Source: Acidovorax sp. (lineage in GTDB: Bacteria; Pseudomonadota; Gammaproteobacteria; Burkholderiales; Burkholderiaceae_C). From it: a stretch of 37,554 nt of DNA. Below are positions 34,658 to 37,554 of this stretch, piece by piece. Position 1 is the stretch's first letter; every line of letters begins with the position of its first letter. The translations under genes and the position numbers were made by a program. The stretch is taken from NCBI RefSeq assembly GCF_016783915.1, contig NZ_JADHVT010000034.1, positions 1 to 37,554 of the forward strand, in the 5' to 3' direction. Under the pieces are notes generated by a model. The model had not been told where the DNA came from, did not search any database, and worked only from the letters and a program-made list of their open reading frames with translations.

Positions 34658-35108
34658 GATGAGCTGCAGGCGGCATCCGCAGCGGAATCGTCACCGGTCC
34701 GTCGTTGACCAGGTGCACCTGCATATCGGCTGCAAACTGGCCGGTGGCCACCACAGGGTGAATCTTGCGCGCCTGGGCCACCAGGTAGTCGTACAGCCGC
34801 CGCCCCTCGTCAGGCGCGGCCGCCTGGGTGAAGCTGGGGCGGTTGCCGCCGGTGGTGTCTGCCGCCAGGGTGAACTGGCTGACCAGCAGCAGGCCGCCGC
34901 CCACATCCTGCACGCTCTGGTTCATCTTGCCCGCAGCGTCCGAAAAAATCCGCAGCTTGAGGAGCTTGGCCAGCAGCCTGTCGGCCTCGGCATCGGTGTC
35001 GCCGCGCTCGGCGCACACCAGCACGAGCAGGCCTGCGCCGATGGCGCCCACGGTTTGCCCCTCGACCTCTACACGCGCTTCGCGCACACGTTGCAATACG
35101 CTGATCAC
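34650..35108 (-). CDS. dtd: D-aminoacyl-tRNA deacylase
   Basis: A 152-residue enzyme that removes D-amino acids (and glycine mischarged on tRNA-Ala) from tRNAs. It shows the family start [20 protein letters not shown], the catalytic-region [20 protein letters not shown] (family SQFTL motif), and near the C-terminus [13 protein letters not shown] (family NxGPVT motif). The last few codons (AAHQN) and the TGA stop derive from a dispersed repeat, just past the conserved domain. The start overlaps the stop of the upstream CDF transporter by ATGA (35105-35108), so the two are translated as a coupled pair. Confidence 0.95.
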   Translation of the reverse strand: MISVLQRVREARVEVEGQTVGAIGAGLLVLVCAERGDTDAEADRLLAKLLKLRIFSDAAGKMNQSVQDVGGGLLLVSQFTLAADTTGGNRPSFTQAAAPDEGRRLYDYLVAQARKIHPVVATGQFAADMQVHLVNDGPVTIPLRMPPAAHQN

Positions 35109-36055
35109 TTCACGGCATCCTTCAAATCATCACGGGGGTCGTCGAAATGCGCCTCCACATCCGTGGGCAGCAGCTCGATAGTGGCGCGCAGGCCGGGCAC
35201 GGCGGTCATCAGCGCGCGCTCGACCTGGCCGCGCAGCTCGGCGGCGTGGCGCAAGGTCCAGTGGGCGGGCATATGCAGGTGCATGTCCACAAACTGGCGC
35301 TGGCCTGCGCGGCGCGTGGAGACATGGTCGAACCGCACGGCACCGGGTGCCTGTGCCGCCACAAATTGCTGCAGCGTGGCGTCGATGGTGGCCTGCACCT
35401 CGGGCTCCACCGCTGAATCCATGAGGCCCTGGGACGACCGCCACACCAGCTCCACGCCCTCTTTCAGGATGTTCAGCGCCACAGCAATGGCCGCCGCCGC
35501 ATCCAGCCACAGCCAGCCGGTGAGGGCCGCGCCCGCAATGCCCACCAGCACACCGGCCGAGGTCCACACGTCGGTCACCAGGTGGCGGGCATCGGCCTCC
35601 AGCGCGATGGAGCGGTGCTCGCGCGCCGAGCGGAACATCACCCATGCCAACAGCCCGTTCAGGGCCGAGCTGAGCACCGAAAGCCCCAGGCCCCAGCCCA
35701 CCTGCTCGATGGGTTGTGGGTCGAACAACCGATGCCCGGCAGCCCACAGGATGCCCGCCGATACGCCCACGATGAGGATGCCCTCGAAGCCCGAAGAAAA
35801 ATACTCGGCTTTGTGGTGGCCATAGGGGTGGTCGTCATCAGCCGGCCGCGCCGCCACCGTCACCATCGCCAACGCAAACATGGCGCTGGCCAGGTTCACA
35901 AACGACTCCATCGCGTCGGACAACAGACCCACCGAGCCCGTGACCACCCAGGCCAGCGTCTTGAGTGCGATGGTGACCACCGCCACGGCCACCGAGGCCC
36001 AGAGCAGGTTGCGGGGCGATAGCCAGGGGTGGGATGCTGGAGAAGATGCGGACAT
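35105..36055 (-). CDS. Cation diffusion facilitator (CDF) metal efflux transporter
   Basis: A 316-residue inner-membrane divalent-metal/proton antiporter. Six helices occupy about residues 16-200. The TM2 metal site is in [17 protein letters not shown] (D47 leading); the cytosolic loop has [13 protein letters not shown], common in CDF proteins; the TM5 site is [14 protein letters not shown] with the His and Asp four residues apart. The C-terminal cytosolic ferredoxin-like domain runs from about 205 to 305 ([20 protein letters not shown]). Zinc, iron or cobalt are candidate substrates; specificity is not decided by eye. Start ATG at 36053-36055; divergent from the sensor kinase with 131 bases between. 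Confidence 0.9.
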   Translation of the reverse strand: MSASSPASHPWLSPRNLLWASVAVAVVTIALKTLAWVVTGSVGLLSDAMESFVNLASAMFALAMVTVAARPADDDHPYGHHKAEYFSSGFEGILIVGVSAGILWAAGHRLFDPQPIEQVGWGLGLSVLSSALNGLLAWVMFRSAREHRSIALEADARHLVTDVWTSAGVLVGIAGAALTGWLWLDAAAAIAVALNILKEGVELVWRSSQGLMDSAVEPEVQATIDATLQQFVAAQAPGAVRFDHVSTRRAGQRQFVDMHLHMPAHWTLRHAAELRGQVERALMTAVPGLRATIELLPTDVEAHFDDPRDDLKDAVK

Positions 36056-36186
36056 GGTGGGTATGCGAAGGAGCGGCAGACAGGCGAATCGGAAATTACA
36101 CCAGAGCCACCTTAAGCTCCGTTTAATGGGAGGCACGAGTGCAGCCCAGGGCTAAGGCAACGCAGCCCCCATGCCAGAATCCGCGC

Positions 36187-37554
36187 ATGCTCCCCGCCTG
36201 GCGCCTTCTTTTGCGACACACGCCCCACCTGCCCAGCTTGCTGCTATGGGCGTTGGTGGCCTGTGCTGGCTCTGGCTGGCTGGCGGTCAACCGCTTGCAG
36301 CAATTGCACGCGGCGTTTGAGACCGACGCGCGCATCGTGCACCGGCTACTGAGCCAGCGCGTGGTGCAGCACGACGCCATCATGGCCACGCTGGCGCTGT
36401 TGCAGCCCGCCGCTGCGGCGGATGACCTGCACAACGCGGCATCGCCCCTGCCCCGCCTGACATCGGTGTACCCCCAGATCCTGGCCGTGCTGCAGAGGGC
36501 GGCCCACAGCGACTGGCCTCCCGCGCTGCAGGCCGAACTGGCGGCAGCCGAAGCCACCTCGCGCCGCACCGGCCACGCCGCTATGGCAGGGCTGAACCTG
36601 CCCGCAGGCCGCTACTACCTGGTGCTCGCGGGCACGCCCGGCAGCTATGCGCTGCACATCGACCTGCGCACCACCATCCCGACCGACGAGTGGCCTATGG
36701 ACATGGCGACCAGCCCGGTTCGCGTGACGCTGGAGCGAAGCGGCGCTGCCTTTGTGGTGCAGCCCGGCCATGCCAATCAGGGCAGTGGCATCCGCAGCTA
36801 CGACTTTCACAAACTGCTGGCCGCACCCAGCCAGCCGCTGGATGTGGTGGCCCGGCGCAGCGTGGGCCTGCACGAGCTGCCCTGGTGGGGCATGCTGGGC
36901 TGGTGCCTGCTGACCGCGGCACTGTGGGCTGCCGGCCGCGCACTGTGGCGCCAGCGCGTTGCCCGCCAACGGGCGGAAGAGCTGCTGCGCCTGGGCCAGG
37001 TGGCTCGGCTGAACACGCTGGGCGAGCTGGCTGCAGGCATGGCCCACGAACTGAACCAGCCGCTGACCGCACTGCTGTCCAGCACCCAGGCTGCGCAGCG
37101 CCTGCTGGCCGATGACCCGCCCGAGCTGGCGACGGCACAAACCGCCATGGCCAGGGCTGTGGAACAGGCACGCCGCGCGTCCACCGTGGTGGGCCGACTG
37201 CGCCGCCTGGTGGAGCGGCCCGACCTGGCGGCCCAGGCCCAGCCACTGGCGCTGCCCACCGCCGTGCAGGACGTGCTGCACCTGCTGGAGCCAGAAATGG
37301 CGCAGCGCGGCGTGGCGCCCGAGGTGTCTGCCCCCCCTGACTTGCCCCAGGTGCTGGCCGAACCCGTGGCCCTGCAGCAGATCATCCACAACCTGCTGAT
37401 GAACGCCCTGCAGGCACTGGAGCAAGTGCCCCCCCCTGAACGCCAGCTGCACCTTGAGATGGCGCGCGCCGGTGCCGGACACGTGGCCCTGTCGGTACGC
37501 GACCACGGTCCGGGCAGACCGCCCGAGGCACGCCAGCACCTGTTCGAGCCCTTC
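36187..37554 (+). CDS. Membrane sensor histidine kinase (truncated by window end)
   Basis: 456 codons are visible with no stop before the window edge. An N-terminal helix (about 18-35, LLLWALVACAGSGWLAV) and a second helix (about 238-255, GMLGWCLLTAALWAAG) bracket a ~200-residue periplasmic sensor region with no family I recognise. The cytosolic part has the phosphoacceptor H-box ELAAGMAHELNQPLTALL with His287, then the ATPase N-box IIHNLLMNALQALEQ, a G-box RDHGPG and the F-box LFEPF at the edge. The NQPLT H-box is typical of FixL/DctB-like kinases. The catalytic end and any response-regulator gene lie outside the window. The ATG at 36187 starts just before the first helix; no strong ribosome-binding site is visible. 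Confidence 0.85.
   Translation, partial: MLPAWRLLLRHTPHLPSLLLWALVACAGSGWLAVNRLQQLHAAFETDARIVHRLLSQRVVQHDAIMATLALLQPAAAADDLHNAASPLPRLTSVYPQILAVLQRAAHSDWPPALQAELAAAEATSRRTGHAAMAGLNLPAGRYYLVLAGTPGSYALHIDLRTTIPTDEWPMDMATSPVRVTLERSGAAFVVQPGHANQGSGIRSYDFHKLLAAPSQPLDVVARRSVGLHELPWWGMLGWCLLTAALWAAGRALWRQRVARQRAEELLRLGQVARLNTLGELAAGMAHELNQPLTALLSSTQAAQRLLADDPPELATAQTAMARAVEQARRASTVVGRLRRLVERPDLAAQAQPLALPTAVQDVLHLLEPEMAQRGVAPEVSAPPDLPQVLAEPVALQQIIHNLLMNALQALEQVPPPERQLHLEMARAGAGHVALSVRDHGPGRPPEARQHLFEPF

Overview
The window reads as a chromosomal segment of a high-GC betaproteobacterium, most likely of the family Comamonadaceae (Acidovorax-like). The grounds are strong GC bias at third codon positions, the mix of housekeeping genes (cca, trxC, folB, ttcA, ruvA, ruvB, phoH, ybeY, dtd), and six copies of a short palindromic repeat that I recall, from memory only, from genomes of that family. 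No tRNA, rRNA, insertion sequence, prophage or CRISPR array was recognised.

Layout. 1-3.1 kb: tail of an unknown gene, a NIPSNAP-family protein, a coiled-coil hypothetical, cca and a MipA/OmpV outer-membrane protein. 3.3-7.1 kb: a metal-stress module. An ECF sigma factor and its NrsF-type membrane anti-sigma factor run leftward, and a bufferin-type copper-binding RiPP operon (bufA-bufB-bufC-bufD) runs rightward. Between them lie two mirror-image promoters, each GTAACC-N16-CGAATT, around a 16-bp inverted repeat. 7.1-11.7 kb: trxC, then a trehalose/glucan cluster otsB - GH15 - otsA. 11.7-13.05 kb: a MidA-like methyltransferase and a small membrane protein on the minus strand. 13.06-19.6 kb: seven consecutive plus-strand genes: a PTR1-like pteridine reductase, folB, ttcA, a DUF4136 lipoprotein, a histidine phosphatase, a D-threonine aldolase/DSD1-type PLP enzyme, and a fusion of an alkylglycerol-monooxygenase-like hydroxylase to a YhhN/TMEM86 lysoplasmalogenase domain. 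19.8-23.05 kb: a tripartite ABC exporter (adaptor, FtsX-type permease, ATPase). 23.1-26.7 kb: ruvA and ruvB, separated by a gene for a secreted lysyl-endopeptidase-like lipoprotein. 26.8-28.3 kb: phoH and ybeY. 28.6-32.4 kb: two tandem paralogous lipoproteins, each with seven FG-GAP blades. 32.6-36.1 kb: a TauE/SafE permease and MFS transporter (overlapping), then dtd and a CDF metal transporter (overlapping, opposite strand). 36.2 kb to the end: a sensor histidine kinase cut by the window edge.

Most noteworthy: the symmetric sigma-factor promoter pair controlling regulator and RiPP operon together; the ether-lipid-type oxygenase-lysoplasmalogenase fusion in a gene run that also encodes pterin enzymes; and the repeat family. 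Three repeat copies are embedded inside genes, all read in the only one of six frames that lacks stop codons. Three sit at gene ends, and one of these supplies the stop codons of two convergent genes. All functional statements come from motif recognition by eye; no database search was run.
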